Shown here piece by piece: positions 33,141 through 42,374 of a stretch of 64,000 nt of DNA. Location of the stretch: positions 1,984,001 through 2,048,000 of the forward strand of contig NC_019966.1 in the NCBI RefSeq assembly GCF_000328565.1, read 5' to 3'. Numbering within the stretch: position 1 is the first letter of the stretch; each line of letters begins with the position of its first letter. The notes under the pieces were generated by a model that was given only the letters and a program-made list of their open reading frames with translations, made no database searches and was not told the DNA's origin. This DNA comes from Mycobacterium sp. JS623. GTDB taxonomy: Bacteria; Actinomycetota; Actinomycetes; Mycobacteriales; Mycobacteriaceae. The position numbers and the translations under genes are program-made.

Positions 33141-33764
33141 TTATCGAGCGGTGGGTCGACACGCTTGATTGATGCGCGCAACGATGGCCGGTGGTTCCTC
33201 GACGTGCCAAACGGGCGGCTGCTCGTAGGGTTGCGGCTCTGGGAAAGCGGCGATTTGGACCTCCAGCGCTTCAACATCAGCGGTGATAGCGGCTCGGATA
33301 TCGGCGTTTGCATCCGCGTACTGGGAGAGTGCCAGTCGGTAGCGGTTGGCGGCCCATATGTCGCCCGAAGCTTTGTGCGGTGCAAGCATTTTCGCGTGTA
33401 TCGATGAGTATGACGCGCAGAGCAGCGCATCAGCCGGTCGCGCATCGACGGATGCAGCCTTCGCCGGCGTGGATGCCGTCAGCGACGCTCGCGCCGTTGC
33501 ACCCGTCCCGACGACCGCGCCGACGGTGCGAGTGATTCGGGTGTCCGCAGCGATCTCCGTGCCGCCAGACGTGCCGGTGTCCATGCGGGTCAGTCCGACG
33601 GTGAGAACAATGGCCGACGCGACGATTACCGGGCTCACGAGGAACACCGGGCGTAGTTTGCGAAAACCACGCTGCGCCGTGACAGCACACCTCCACCGGA
33701 ATCGGGTGAAAGCGCCCGCGGCGCGGCAAATGTCGTCGTGGTGCCCGTCGCCAGCCGACCACAT
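33141..33764 (-). CDS. Membrane-anchored protein of unknown function
   Basis: A 207-residue protein. A basic N-terminus leads into one transmembrane segment (PVFLVSPVIVASAIVLTVGL). The external part has a Thr/Ala linker, then a helical domain with SYSSIHAKMLAPHKASG, WAANRYRLALSQYADANADI and two cysteines. The ATG at 33764 has GGAAGGAG upstream. It is divergent from znuA; the Zur-like box at 33913 is about 150 bases from its start, so shared control is possible but unproven. No family recognised beyond common mycobacterial anchored proteins. Confidence 0.65.
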   Translation of the reverse strand: MWSAGDGHHDDICRAAGAFTRFRWRCAVTAQRGFRKLRPVFLVSPVIVASAIVLTVGLTRMDTGTSGGTEIAADTRITRTVGAVVGTGATARASLTASTPAKAASVDARPADALLCASYSSIHAKMLAPHKASGDIWAANRYRLALSQYADANADIRAAITADVEALEVQIAAFPEPQPYEQPPVWHVEEPPAIVARINQACRPTAR

Positions 33765-33912
33765 CGCACGCTCCTTCCCGGCGGCTTGACAGTAGCGCGT
33801 GATCAGCCAACCCGCGGGTCGAAACGAGTGCTCATGGCGTCTGTAGGTCCGCTGTGAACAGGCATCCCCGGCTTTTGGATGAGCCAGTCGGCTGCTACCG
33901 TTCGACACGATA

Positions 33913-33929
33913 ATGGAAATCGTTTTCAT
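33913..33929. promoter_or_regulatory. Zur-like box upstream of znuA
   Basis: ATGGAAA-TCG-TTTTCAT is a 17-base palindrome with one mismatch, 22 bases before the znuA start. It shares the GAAAA/TTTTC and CG core of the box before rpmB2. Confidence 0.75.
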
Positions 33930-33950
33930 GTCCGATAAGGAGGCGAAGTG

Positions 33951-34901
33951 GTGGGTCAGCGCAGTGTCAAGCACCTGACGGCCGCAGCGGCGGTGGCAGC
34001 GGTGATGGTGAGTGTGTCGGCGTGCGGCGGTTCGCCGTCGTCATCGTCGAGTGCGAGCAGTTCGACCCCCGGGGCGCCGGCGACGAAGGTGGCCGTGGTC
34101 GCCACGATCAACGCGTGGGGCAGCATCGCTGCGCAGTTGGGTGGGGATCGTGTTCAAGAGACCAGCGTCATCACCAACCCTGACACCGACCCTCATGACT
34201 ATGAGCCCTCGCCCAACGACGCCCGGACCGTGGCCGACGCGAAGGTGTTCATCGATAACGGGATCGGTTATGACAGTTGGGCCGACAAACTGCTTGCGGC
34301 CAACCCGAATTCCGGGCGCACCGTGGTCACCGTCGGTGATGTGGTTGGGGTGGGTGAGGGCGGCAACCCGCACCAGTGGTATTCGCCGGATTCGGTCGCC
34401 AAGGTCGTCGACGCGATCACCGCGGCGTATAAGAAGGCAGACCCCGGTGACGCCGGCTATTTCGACGCGCAACATCAACAGTTTCTCGATCAGGGTTTGT
34501 CGCAGTACCACAACCTGATCGCCACGATCAAGGCAAAGTATGCAGGCACCCCGGTGGGAGCCAGTGAGTCGATCTTTTCCCCGCTCTCAGATGCCCTGGG
34601 GCTCAACCTGATCACCCCGCCGGAGTTCCTCAAGGCGATCAGCGAGGGCACTGACCCCTCACCGGCCGACAAGGCGACAGTGGACCAGCAGCTTTCCAGC
34701 AAAGCGATCAAGGTGTATGTGTTCAACAGTCAGAACAGCACCCCTGACGTGGCCGCTCAGGTCGACGAGGCCAAAAAACAAGGGATCCCGGTGGCCACGG
34801 TGACAGAAACGCTATCGCCGGCCACAGCATCGTTTCAAGATTGGCAGTCAGCGCAATTGTCGGCGCTATCGGACGCCCTGCACACCGCCACGGGAAAGTA
34901 G
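33951..34901 (+). CDS. znuA: Zinc ABC transporter substrate-binding lipoprotein
   Basis: A 316-residue lipoprotein: signal peptide with lipobox VSACGG, then a Ser/Pro linker and a ZnuA/TroA-type (cluster 9) domain. Landmarks are VVATINAWGSIAAQLGG, TNPDTDPHDYEPSP with its metal-binding His, NPHQWYSPDS (second His) and the C-terminal VATVTETLSP. There is no long acidic/His loop. GTG at 33951 lies seven bases after AAGGAGG; GTG at 33948 is possible. It is the first gene of a five-gene operon (SBP, ATPase, two permeases, regulator) behind a Zur-like box. Confidence 0.9.
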   Translation: MGQRSVKHLTAAAAVAAVMVSVSACGGSPSSSSSASSSTPGAPATKVAVVATINAWGSIAAQLGGDRVQETSVITNPDTDPHDYEPSPNDARTVADAKVFIDNGIGYDSWADKLLAANPNSGRTVVTVGDVVGVGEGGNPHQWYSPDSVAKVVDAITAAYKKADPGDAGYFDAQHQQFLDQGLSQYHNLIATIKAKYAGTPVGASESIFSPLSDALGLNLITPPEFLKAISEGTDPSPADKATVDQQLSSKAIKVYVFNSQNSTPDVAAQVDEAKKQGIPVATVTETLSPATASFQDWQSAQLSALSDALHTATGK

Positions 34902-35783
34902 GTGATCACGCTTCACCGCCGCCACGACGGCCCCGCGAACACGGCGCCGCCCGACGCCCATTCACCCGCAGTGCGGCTGCGCGACGCATCAGCTGTGCTT
35001 GGCGGTCGAACGATATGGTCCGGTGTCGACCTCGATGTCGCGCCGGGGGAATTCGTCGCCGTACTGGGCCCCAACGGCTCCGGTAAGTCCACGCTGCTCA
35101 AGACATTGCTGGGCCTCACGCCCGCGCGCGGCAGGATTGATGTCCTCGGCGCGCGGCCCGGCAAGCGCAACGGTCACATCGGTTACGTGGCACAACGGCG
35201 AGCCTTCGACGCGGGCCTGCGGATTCGCGGAATCGATGTTGTGGCAATGGGATTGGACGGCTCGAAGTGGGGCACGCCGATACCGTGGCTGGCCCGAGTC
35301 CTGACCCCCCGGCGCGCTGCTGAGCGACGGCGCCGCCTCGAAGAGGTCATCGACGTGGTGGGCGCCGGGGCGTATGCGCGACGCCCGATCGGCCGCTGCT
35401 CGGGCGGAGAACAACAACGACTATTGATCGCACAGGCCCTCATCCGCCGACCACAGATGATGTTGCTCGACGAACCGCTGGACAGTCTCGACGTGCCCAG
35501 CCAGGCCGCTATCAGCGCCCTCGTGCGCGACATCTGCCGGCGCGAAGGCGTCGCGGTGATCATGGTCGCCCACGATGTCAATCCGATCCTGCCCTACCTC
35601 GACCGCGTCGTGTACCTCGCACACGGAGCGGCCATCAGCGGCACTCCCGAACAGATCCTCACCGCCGATCAGCTGACGGCGCTCTATGGCATCCCGATCG
35701 ATGTACTGCGTGATCGCGCCGGCCGGATGTTCGTGGTGGGCCAACCCGACGTACCACCGGACCACACCCACGGACCTACCTGA
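34902..35783 (+). CDS. znuC: Zinc ABC transporter ATPase
   Basis: A 293-residue ABC ATPase. It has Walker A LGPNGSGKSTLL, signature CSGGEQQRLLIAQAL, Walker B MLLDEPLDSLD and the switch His in MVAHDVNPI. The GTG start follows the znuA stop directly. It energises the two permeases encoded next. The C-terminus has a short His-containing tail (DHTHGPT), which may contact metal. Confidence 0.92.
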   Translation: MITLHRRHDGPANTAPPDAHSPAVRLRDASAVLGGRTIWSGVDLDVAPGEFVAVLGPNGSGKSTLLKTLLGLTPARGRIDVLGARPGKRNGHIGYVAQRRAFDAGLRIRGIDVVAMGLDGSKWGTPIPWLARVLTPRRAAERRRRLEEVIDVVGAGAYARRPIGRCSGGEQQRLLIAQALIRRPQMMLLDEPLDSLDVPSQAAISALVRDICRREGVAVIMVAHDVNPILPYLDRVVYLAHGAAISGTPEQILTADQLTALYGIPIDVLRDRAGRMFVVGQPDVPPDHTHGPT

Positions 35784-36688
35784 TGAACCCGCAGCCGACA
35801 TGGAATCCGGTTGTGGATGTGCAGCAGATGTTGGCCTACCCGTTCATGGTCACCGCGCTGGGCGCCGGCAGCGTGGTCGCCGTCGTCGCCGCGGTGGTGG
35901 GCTGGATGATGGTATTGCGGCGAGAAAGCTTTGCCGGACACACCCTGGCGGTCGTCGGGTTTCCCGGGGCGGCCGCTGCAGCATGGCTGGGAGTGGCCAC
36001 CGCCTACGGCTATTTCGCGGCCTGCATCCTCGCCGCGGTGGCGATCGCCTTGTGGTCGCCACCCGGGCGGGCCGGTGGACTCACCGAACAGTCCGCGGTG
36101 ATCGGGACCGTGCAGGCGCTGGCGCTGGCCACAGGTCTGTTGTTCGTCAGCCTCTATCACGGATTCTTGTCTGGGCTGACGAACCTGCTGTTCGGCACCA
36201 TCGCCGGGGTCAGCGCTGCGCAACTGCAGTTCCTCGCGGTCGCCGCGGCGATGTGTCTGGTCGCCATGGCCGCCATCGGGCGCCCCCTGTTATGGGCGTC
36301 GCTGGATCCCGACACCGCCGCGGCCAATGGAATTCCCACGCGGCTGCTGTCCGGAGCGTTTCTCCTGGTGCTCGGTGTTGCCGCTGCGGGCGCCAGTCAG
36401 ATCACCGGCAGCCTGCTGGTGTTCGCGTTGCTGGTGGCACCCCCGGCCGCGGCGTTTCATCTCACCGCCCACCCGGGACGGGGTATCGCGCTGTCGGTCG
36501 CGCTGGCCGTGACCATCACCTGGCTGGGTATCGCGTGTGCGTTCTTCTCGTCGTATCCGATCGGATTCTGGGTCACTAGCTTCGCCTTCGCCACCTACCT
36601 GCTGGCCGCGAGTTACCGCGGCGTCGCGGACTGGGCAGCCAACCGCGCCCGGATCACCCAGATGTCCACCGCGGTGGCGGCGACATGA
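35783..36688 (+). CDS. Zinc ABC transporter permease (first)
   Basis: A 301-residue permease of the cluster 9 ZnuB/TroC type with eight or nine helices, including GWMMVLRRESFAGHTLAVVG with the conserved FAGH, GFLSGLTNLLFGTIAGVS, and ASQITGSLLVFALLVAPPAA. It overlaps the ATPase gene at TGATG and the next permease at ATGA. Having two different permease genes is like the TroABCD/Mnt layout and suggests a heterodimeric channel. Confidence 0.92.
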   Translation: MNPQPTWNPVVDVQQMLAYPFMVTALGAGSVVAVVAAVVGWMMVLRRESFAGHTLAVVGFPGAAAAAWLGVATAYGYFAACILAAVAIALWSPPGRAGGLTEQSAVIGTVQALALATGLLFVSLYHGFLSGLTNLLFGTIAGVSAAQLQFLAVAAAMCLVAMAAIGRPLLWASLDPDTAAANGIPTRLLSGAFLLVLGVAAAGASQITGSLLVFALLVAPPAAAFHLTAHPGRGIALSVALAVTITWLGIACAFFSSYPIGFWVTSFAFATYLLAASYRGVADWAANRARITQMSTAVAAT

Positions 36689-37560
36689 CCACAACCGCCA
36701 CGACCGCATCCGAACCACTGAGCGGGTTGGCGCACATGCTCGCCCACCCGTTCATCGCCCACGCCCTGCTCGCCGGGACCGCCGTGGCCGTGCTGTGCGG
36801 AATGATCGGCTACTTTCTGGTCCTGCGCGGACAGGTCTTCGCCGGCGATGCCCTCGGCCATGTCGCCTACACCGGCGCGATGGCCGCCCTGGCCGCCGGG
36901 TTCGACCCGCTCCTCGGGCTTTTCGCTGCCACCGTCGGGACCGGACTGGCGCTGGGCTATGGCGGCCGCCGCGGCGCCGACGACGTCGCGATCGGGTCAT
37001 TCTTCGCCTGGATGCTGGGCCTGGGTGTGTTGTTCTTGACGTACTACACCACTCACGGCAGCACCCGTAACGGCGCGGCGAACGTGAATGTCTTGTTCGG
37101 CAGCATCTTTGGACTCAGCGCGGCGGCAACCACCACGACCGTCGCCGCCTCAGCCGTGGTCGTCGTGGCCCTGCTGGCGATGGCGCGGCCCCTGCTGTTC
37201 ACCACGATCGACCCGACCATCGCACAAGCGGCCGGCGTTCCCACCCGACTGCTCGGCGCACTGTTTCTGGCCGCCACCGGCGCCACCGTCGCGGTGGCCA
37301 CTCCCGCCATCGGTGCCCTCCTGGTGCTCGGGCTGCTCGCCGCACCCGGAGCAGCGGCCGCCAGGCTGACCAGTCGACCGTGGCGCGGATTCTGGCTTGC
37401 CGCAACGGTTTCCGCGGTATCTGTGTGGATCGGCATCAGCGTGGCCTACGCCATACCCAAAGCACCCGCCAGCTTCACGATCATCACCACTGCCGCAGCA
37501 CTCTACGCACTCGCCACGCTGGCCAGCCGCACCACACGACGGCACCCCGTGTCGCCCTGA
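36685..37560 (+). CDS. Zinc ABC transporter permease (second)
   Basis: A 291-residue paralogue of the preceding permease: FLVLRGQVFAGDALGHVAYT, NVNVLFGSIFGLS and VATPAIGALLVLGLLAAPGA. Here the FAGH His is replaced by Asp-Ala followed by GHV, a normal variant in the family. It probably forms the channel with the product of 35783-36688. Its stop is 21 bases before the regulator gene. Confidence 0.92.
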   Translation: MTTTATTASEPLSGLAHMLAHPFIAHALLAGTAVAVLCGMIGYFLVLRGQVFAGDALGHVAYTGAMAALAAGFDPLLGLFAATVGTGLALGYGGRRGADDVAIGSFFAWMLGLGVLFLTYYTTHGSTRNGAANVNVLFGSIFGLSAAATTTTVAASAVVVVALLAMARPLLFTTIDPTIAQAAGVPTRLLGALFLAATGATVAVATPAIGALLVLGLLAAPGAAAARLTSRPWRGFWLAATVSAVSVWIGISVAYAIPKAPASFTIITTAAALYALATLASRTTRRHPVSP

Positions 37561-37581
37561 CCGTCAGCAAGGAGTACCACG

Positions 37582-38025
37582 ATGTCCGCGCGACCGGTCG
37601 CAGGCCGCAGACGAACACCCAAGCGCCAGGCTGTCCTCGAGCAGCTTGGCAAAAGCGACAGATTCCGCACCGCCCAACAACTGCATTCCGACATCCGCCA
37701 ACATCACAGCGTTCGGATGGGACTGACCACCGTCTACCGCATTCTGCGCAACCTCGCCGAGGAAAACATCGCCGAATCCCAGCGCGGGGAGGATGGTGAA
37801 ACCCTCTACCGGCTCCGCGCCACACCCGCCCACCGCCATTACCTCGTGTGCCGTCAGTGTGGTCGAGCTGTCGGCTTCACCGCCCACGACATCGAACACC
37901 TCTGCACGCGACTGGCCCACGAGCACGGCTACCGTGACATCACCCACCATGTCGACCTGTACGGCACATGTCCCCTCTGCCCCGCCACGTCCACCGGGGA
38001 CCGCGCCGATCGCGTCGCGCGATGA
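37582..38025 (+). CDS. zur: Fur family regulator, Zur-type
   Basis: A 147-residue Fur-family repressor. The winged helix contains TAQQLHSDIRQH and MGLTTVYRILRNLAEENIAE. The metal sites are visible: His-rich HRHYLVCRQCG (structural Cys pair) and the second Cys pair CPLCP, plus His residues in HHVDLYG. Position behind the zinc transporter genes, with two Zur-like boxes in the region, supports zinc sensing rather than iron. AAGGAG precedes the ATG. It probably closes its own regulatory loop by being in the operon it represses. Confidence 0.88.
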   Translation: MSARPVAGRRRTPKRQAVLEQLGKSDRFRTAQQLHSDIRQHHSVRMGLTTVYRILRNLAEENIAESQRGEDGETLYRLRATPAHRHYLVCRQCGRAVGFTAHDIEHLCTRLAHEHGYRDITHHVDLYGTCPLCPATSTGDRADRVAR

Positions 38026-38238
38026 CGCGCAACAGCGCGCATGCCAGGAGTGGTTGGACCCGTCGACTAATAGACGAATAGGCGTAGGTGTTGGCCGGTT
38101 TGTCGATACGCGTCGTATCTGTCACGGCCTCCGTCGGGATGAAGCTGTCGGCACGCAGGGGGCGGCGTCCGACAACGATTCGGCATCGGTCGTGCGCGTC
38201 AGCCGGGACAAGGAGGGCGGACTCGATACGGTCCGGTC

Positions 38239-39048
38239 GTGCAAGGCAACGATTCGGCCATACGATCGGGATGCCGTGATTCGGTATCGCGGCGCGACGT
38301 GCTCAAATACGCCGCAACCGCGCCGGTGTTGTTGAGCCTGCCGACACTACCTCTGCTGGCCGCGCCGAAAGCCGACGCGAAGTCGCCGATCGCGGGCCGA
38401 ATCGTGTTCCTTGATCCCGGCCACAACGGCGCTAACGACGCCTCAATCAACCGACAGGTCAACAACGGCCGCGGCGGCACCAAGGAATGCCAAACCACCG
38501 GCACCTGCACCGACAACGGATACCCCGAGCACACCTTCAACTGGGATGTGGTGCTGCGCGCCCGGGCGGCCTTAACGGCGCTGGGCGTGCGCTCCGCGTT
38601 GTCCCGGGGTAACGACAATGCGCTCGGACCCTGTGTGGACCAACGCGCTGCCATGGCCAACGCCCTACAGCCCGATGCGATCGTGTCCATCCACGCCGAT
38701 GGCGGCCCACCCGATGGCCGGGGCTTTCACGTCAACTATTCCAACCCGCCACTCAACGACGCCCAAGCCGGACCCGCCGTGCAATTCGCCCAGACCATGC
38801 GCGACCAACTCGTCGCGGCCGGACTGCAGCCGTCGACCTACCGGGGTACTGACGGTCTGTACGGGCGCGCCGATCTGGCCGGGCTGAACTTGGCCCGCTA
38901 CCCGTCGATCCTGATCGAGATGGGCAACATGAAAAACACTGCCGACGCCGCGATGCTGACCAGCGACCAGGGTCGGTCACGATACGCATCGGCCGTCGCC
39001 CAAGGTATCGCCGCCTACCTCGGCTCAACCGCCTCCACCCACGCCTGA
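38239..39048 (+). CDS. ami1: N-acetylmuramoyl-L-alanine amidase, Rv3717 (Ami1) type
   Basis: A 269-residue amidase_3 protein matching Rv3717. A Tat-like N-terminus (SRRDVLKYAATAPVLLSLPT) leads to IVFLDPGHNGANDASINRQV (zinc His), YPEHTFNWD (zinc Glu), SIHADGGPPDGRGFH (zinc His) and SILIEMGNMKNTADA (catalytic Glu). It cleaves the amide between the peptide and the glycan in peptidoglycan. It is a zinc enzyme, although its place beside the zinc genes may be chance. The GTG start is uncertain; the Arg-Arg motif argues that the N-terminus is real. Confidence 0.92.
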   Translation: MQGNDSAIRSGCRDSVSRRDVLKYAATAPVLLSLPTLPLLAAPKADAKSPIAGRIVFLDPGHNGANDASINRQVNNGRGGTKECQTTGTCTDNGYPEHTFNWDVVLRARAALTALGVRSALSRGNDNALGPCVDQRAAMANALQPDAIVSIHADGGPPDGRGFHVNYSNPPLNDAQAGPAVQFAQTMRDQLVAAGLQPSTYRGTDGLYGRADLAGLNLARYPSILIEMGNMKNTADAAMLTSDQGRSRYASAVAQGIAAYLGSTASTHA

Positions 39049-39419
39049 CGCGCCGCCCGGCGAAGGGTCGCTGAATGCCGGTCAATCTGCGGCGCGGGCG
39101 GCCTAGTGCGATGACCGGACGCCGCTGATCGCCTGCAAGTCAAGCCGTAAGCGGGAACGCTGGCCAATCAAACCGTTCCCTATTAGGTCGACTGGAACCC
39201 GGCGCACCTAATCGGGAACAGTCATAAACACTCGGTCGGGACCCCAGATAATTCCTGGTGTATGTGTCTTCGTGACGGCCGGTCGCGCCGCCCTCTAGAT
39301 GGATCGCCTTGTGGCGCAACATAGCTCCACTTTGGCCGAGATTTTCAAGATCGGCTGCCTCCGATCCCGCTAATATGCTGCGACAGCCATGGGGCAAGGC
39401 TCCACGCTTTGAAACATGA
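39049..39419. other. Intergenic stretch with a long inverted repeat
   Basis: No gene recognised. It holds the 14-base-arm inverted repeat described at 39175-39219. Confidence 0.6.
39175..39219. repeat. Long imperfect inverted repeat
   Basis: GTTCCCTATTAGGT and ACCTAATCGGGAAC are reverse complements with one mismatch, separated by 17 bases. It lies about 130 bases after the amidase stop and 200 before the broken lipoprotein gene. It could be a terminator, an operator, or a recombinase site. Confidence 0.6.
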
Positions 39420-40642
39420 GTGATCGGCTACGTGGGGGGTTTCGTGTTGAATTTTCGCCGCATGATTTCACTGGCGGCCTTGATTGCTCTAGTAACATGC
39501 GGCGTCGCCTGCTCTAGTGAGTCCACGCCGGGCTCAGCCGCAAAAGCGAAGACAACGGTGACCGATACTGGTTCAAATCGGCAGAGGGAACAACGGAGCT
39601 TCTTCCGGGGTCCTATGACGCGCCAACGCATTCGATAACGGTGACGACGACGCACTTCTCGTCGTTCTGGCCAGATTGGCTCAATCCCTCCAAATTCTTT
39701 AGCGGTGTCGTCGATAAGACGAAACAGCTTCTCGGCGTTAGCAATCCGAAGCCGGATTGCGTTGGCCAATCCGCTGTTTCGCAAGGCGTGACGTACACGG
39801 TGTCGAGCGTCACTGGAGATGTTGCGTGGCCATGCATCAGCGGCGACGATTCGCAACTCAAACTGACCCTGTAATCCAACAGTTCGTTGGTCTATCGGGT
39901 GCGAACGACGCCCGCGACGTCTGGAACCCCGGCTGCCGAACTCAATCTGACCGGCATCGCGGCAACGACGGTCTATAAGGAGCTGTTCGCCCGGTACGCC
40001 GACAAGGAGTCGGTGCTGCCTGCCAGCGGATCGGTCGATTTCGCGTTCGACGCGGATAACCCTCCGCAGGACGGCGCACTGTTGTCGGAGCCCGCTCTGG
40101 CGATGGTTGCCGTTCTCGTGCTTGGTATCGAAACAGCTGGCAAACCATTCGGACTCAGCGTGGTCAACAAGTTGACGGAGAATAGCGGCGCGCTGGAATG
40201 CATCTCGGGTAGTGCCATCGCTTCGGCGTTGCAAGATCCGGTGGAGATCGTCAAGGCGACATTGACGTGCATTCAACAGGTGCAGGACACGACTTCGCAG
40301 GTGATCATTGGGACGCTGCTGAGCGGAATCCCTGTCCTCGTGTCGATGATTCAGAGGATGTGGAGCCAGGTAAACGGGACCAATCAAGGGACGTTCACCG
40401 TGACGGCAACGGGCACTCGGACGGTGAAGGCCCCTGACCCTGTGTCCCAAGCTGCGCCCGCCGCTGGTCCTCCGGCAGGCGGCTGCACGATGGACCCTCA
40501 GTCGCTGGCTCTGCTTCGCCAATCGATTGCAGCTCAGCGGGCCACCGCTGCGCAGGCGACTGCGGCGCCTCCCTCATACCGCGCCAGCATTGAGGCGTCG
40601 GCCAAAGTGCTCGAAGACCAAATAGCGGCGGCGGGCTGCTAG
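39420..40642 (+). pseudogene. Lipoprotein gene with a frameshift and an internal stop
   Basis: The N-terminus is a lipoprotein signal (MISLAALIALVTCGVACSS). At about 39560 the protein-like sequence moves to another frame (GTTELLPGSYDAPTHSI, TTTHFSSFWPDWLNPSKFFS). This frame meets TAA at 39872-39874 and then continues protein-like for 250 codons (VYKELFARYADKESVLPASG, VSMIQRMWSQVNGTN, ASAKVLEDQIAAAGC). The continuity on both sides of the stop shows a single gene broken twice. I do not know the family. The C-terminal part could be translated separately from a GTG or TTG after 39887, but without a signal peptide. Confidence 0.7.
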
Positions 40643-40724
40643 GGACCCCAGTGTCAACAGTGACGCGCCAGATCCACCGCAGTATGCGCGGGCGCTCGTA
40701 CAACTCGCTATGGAAGGAAAGGGC

Positions 40725-40922
40725 TTAACCCCAGCCTGGACGCAACCGGAGTTGAACCCCTTGCTTGCGAAGTTCAGCAGCGACCATCGTGTGCGAGACG
40801 CCGTACCGAGCACCAAGCCATGCCAGTGACTTGCCGGCTGCATAGAGCGTCGTAGCTTCCCTTGCCTGCTTGTCGGTCAGGCCCTGGCAGCCCCCACAAC
40901 CCCCAAGCAGAAATCGCCGCGG
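40725..40922 (-). pseudogene. C-terminal helix-turn-helix remnant of a serine recombinase
   Basis: A minus frame without a start codon reads GLTDKQAREATTLYAAGKSL, then AWLGARYGVSHTMVAAELRK and QGVQLRLRPGWG before TAA. This is the Hin-type helix-turn-helix and tail typical of actinobacterial resolvase/recombinase proteins. The catalytic N-terminal domain is missing; the frame closes at about 40922, just before the SDR gene. Confidence 0.55.
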
Positions 40923-40937
40923 TTAACGTAGCCGACT

Positions 40938-41741
40938 ATGGGTGCTCTGGATGGTCGGGTCGCGTTCATCACCGGAGGTGCCCGCGGGCAGGGGCGCGCG
41001 CATGCCTTCGCGCTCGCCGCCGAAGGCGCCAACGTCGTCATCGCCGACGCACCCCGTGCCATGGCGGGGCTGACGTATCCGCTAGGCACGCAGGACGATC
41101 TCCACGACACCGCCAAGCAGGTCGAGGCGTTGGGCAGCGTCTGCATTCCGGTCGAAATGGATGTCCGCGATGCCGCCGCGGTAGATGCGGCCGTTGAGGA
41201 AACGGTCAACAGGTTGGGAAGTCTCGACATCGTTGTGGCCAACGCCGGGATCGTGAGCACCGGCCCGTTGGACGACGTCACCGACGAGATCTGGCAGCAG
41301 CTGGTTGACACGAATCTGACAGGTACGTTTCACACTCTGCGTGCCGCGACACCGGTGATGCGACGGCAGCGTTTCGGCCGGATTGTCGTCACGTCGTCAA
41401 TGGGTGGCCGCATGGGCATCCCAGAGCTGGCCGCCTACAACGCAACCAAATGGGGAGTCATCGGGCTCGCCAAGTCGCTCGCCCTCGAGGTCGCCAAGGA
41501 GGGCATCACGGTCAACGTCATCTGCCCCACCACGGTGCAGACACCCATGGTGCAGCCCGAAGGCGGTGACGATGTTCCCGACGACCTCGTCCGTCGCATG
41601 ATGAAGGGAAATCCGATTCCTCAGCCGTGGCTTGCTCCCGAGGATGTCAGTCGCGGGCTCCTATACCTGGTCACGGATCCGGGCGTGATCACCGGCAGTG
41701 TCCTCGAGATCGGGCTTGGTGGCAGCGCTCGAATTCACTAA
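40938..41741 (+). CDS. Mycofactocin-type SDR family oxidoreductase
   Basis: A 267-residue short-chain dehydrogenase. The start LDGRVAFITGGARGQGRAHA and the insert GLTYPLGTQDDLHDTAKQVE are the marks of the mycofactocin-coupled SDR family (TIGR03971), whose bound NAD is re-oxidised through mycofactocin. The catalytic Ser is in VVTSSMGGRMG, the Tyr-Lys in YNATKWG, and IVVANAGIVS carries the NAG motif. It probably oxidises an alcohol. It stands alone between a recombinase remnant and the convergent rnhA gene. Confidence 0.9.
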   Translation: MGALDGRVAFITGGARGQGRAHAFALAAEGANVVIADAPRAMAGLTYPLGTQDDLHDTAKQVEALGSVCIPVEMDVRDAAAVDAAVEETVNRLGSLDIVVANAGIVSTGPLDDVTDEIWQQLVDTNLTGTFHTLRAATPVMRRQRFGRIVVTSSMGGRMGIPELAAYNATKWGVIGLAKSLALEVAKEGITVNVICPTTVQTPMVQPEGGDDVPDDLVRRMMKGNPIPQPWLAPEDVSRGLLYLVTDPGVITGSVLEIGLGGSARIH

Positions 41742-41766
41742 GAGCACAAGCCTTTTGGGGGCGTCG

Positions 41767-42297
41767 CTAGATCGCGGGCTGAGATGCCGGCGCCAGCGTG
41801 ATCGCTTCTTGCATACCCCGGGTCGCCAGCCTGTCGGCCAGCTCGTTGTCGGCGACGCCGGCGTGTCCTTTCACCCAGAACCACTCGACGCGGTGCCGCG
41901 CGCACGCCGCTTGGAGCCGCTGCCATAGGTCGACGTTCTTCACCGGCAGCTTGGCGGCGGTCTGCCAGCCGTTGCGCTCCCAGCCGAGAACCCACTTGGT
42001 GATCCCGTTGCGGACGTAGGTGCTATCGGTGTGAAGGTGCACGACTACTGGTCGGGTGAGCGCCTCCAGCGCCATGATCGGCGCCGTCAGTTCCATGCGA
42101 TTGTTGCTGGTCGTACCCGGCTCGCCGCCGCACATCTCGCGGACGTGCCTGCCCTGGCGCAGTACGGCCCCCCAGCCGCCGGGCCCGGGGTTGGGTCTGC
42201 ACCCGCCGTCGGTGTGAATGACCACGACGTCTTCGTCCGCGATCCGGCCGAACAGGACACCATCGATGACCGGACCGCGATCCTTTTGCTCGACCAT
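41767..42297 (-). CDS. rnhA: Ribonuclease HI
   Basis: A 176-residue RNase HI. The four acidic catalytic residues are in [18 protein letters not shown] (Asp), SNNRMELTA (Glu), [11 protein letters not shown] (Asp) and [11 protein letters not shown] (Asp), with the catalytic His loop in VKGHAG. It cuts the RNA strand of RNA-DNA hybrids. The start at 42297 gives an extension of about 20 residues before the core, and the longer frame to 42423 would overlap the divergent gene. Some mycobacteria lack a stand-alone enzyme and use a CobC fusion instead. Confidence 0.92.
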   Translation of the reverse strand: MVEQKDRGPVIDGVLFGRIADEDVVVIHTDGGCRPNPGPGGWGAVLRQGRHVREMCGGEPGTTSNNRMELTAPIMALEALTRPVVVHLHTDSTYVRNGITKWVLGWERNGWQTAAKLPVKNVDLWQRLQAACARHRVEWFWVKGHAGVADNELADRLATRGMQEAITLAPASQPAI

Positions 42298-42374
42298 TCG
42301 CCGAGGATAGGCAGCAGGTTGGGCGATGGGCTCCGCGACTCGCGGGGAACCCGCCGGGCGGTAGATTGCCACGC

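Noticed and set aside
39428..40522. 364-codon minus-strand frame opposite the broken lipoprotein gene
   Set aside because: Its product is Arg/His-rich with no motif. The plus strand keeps a lipoprotein signal and protein-like composition on both sides of its lesions.
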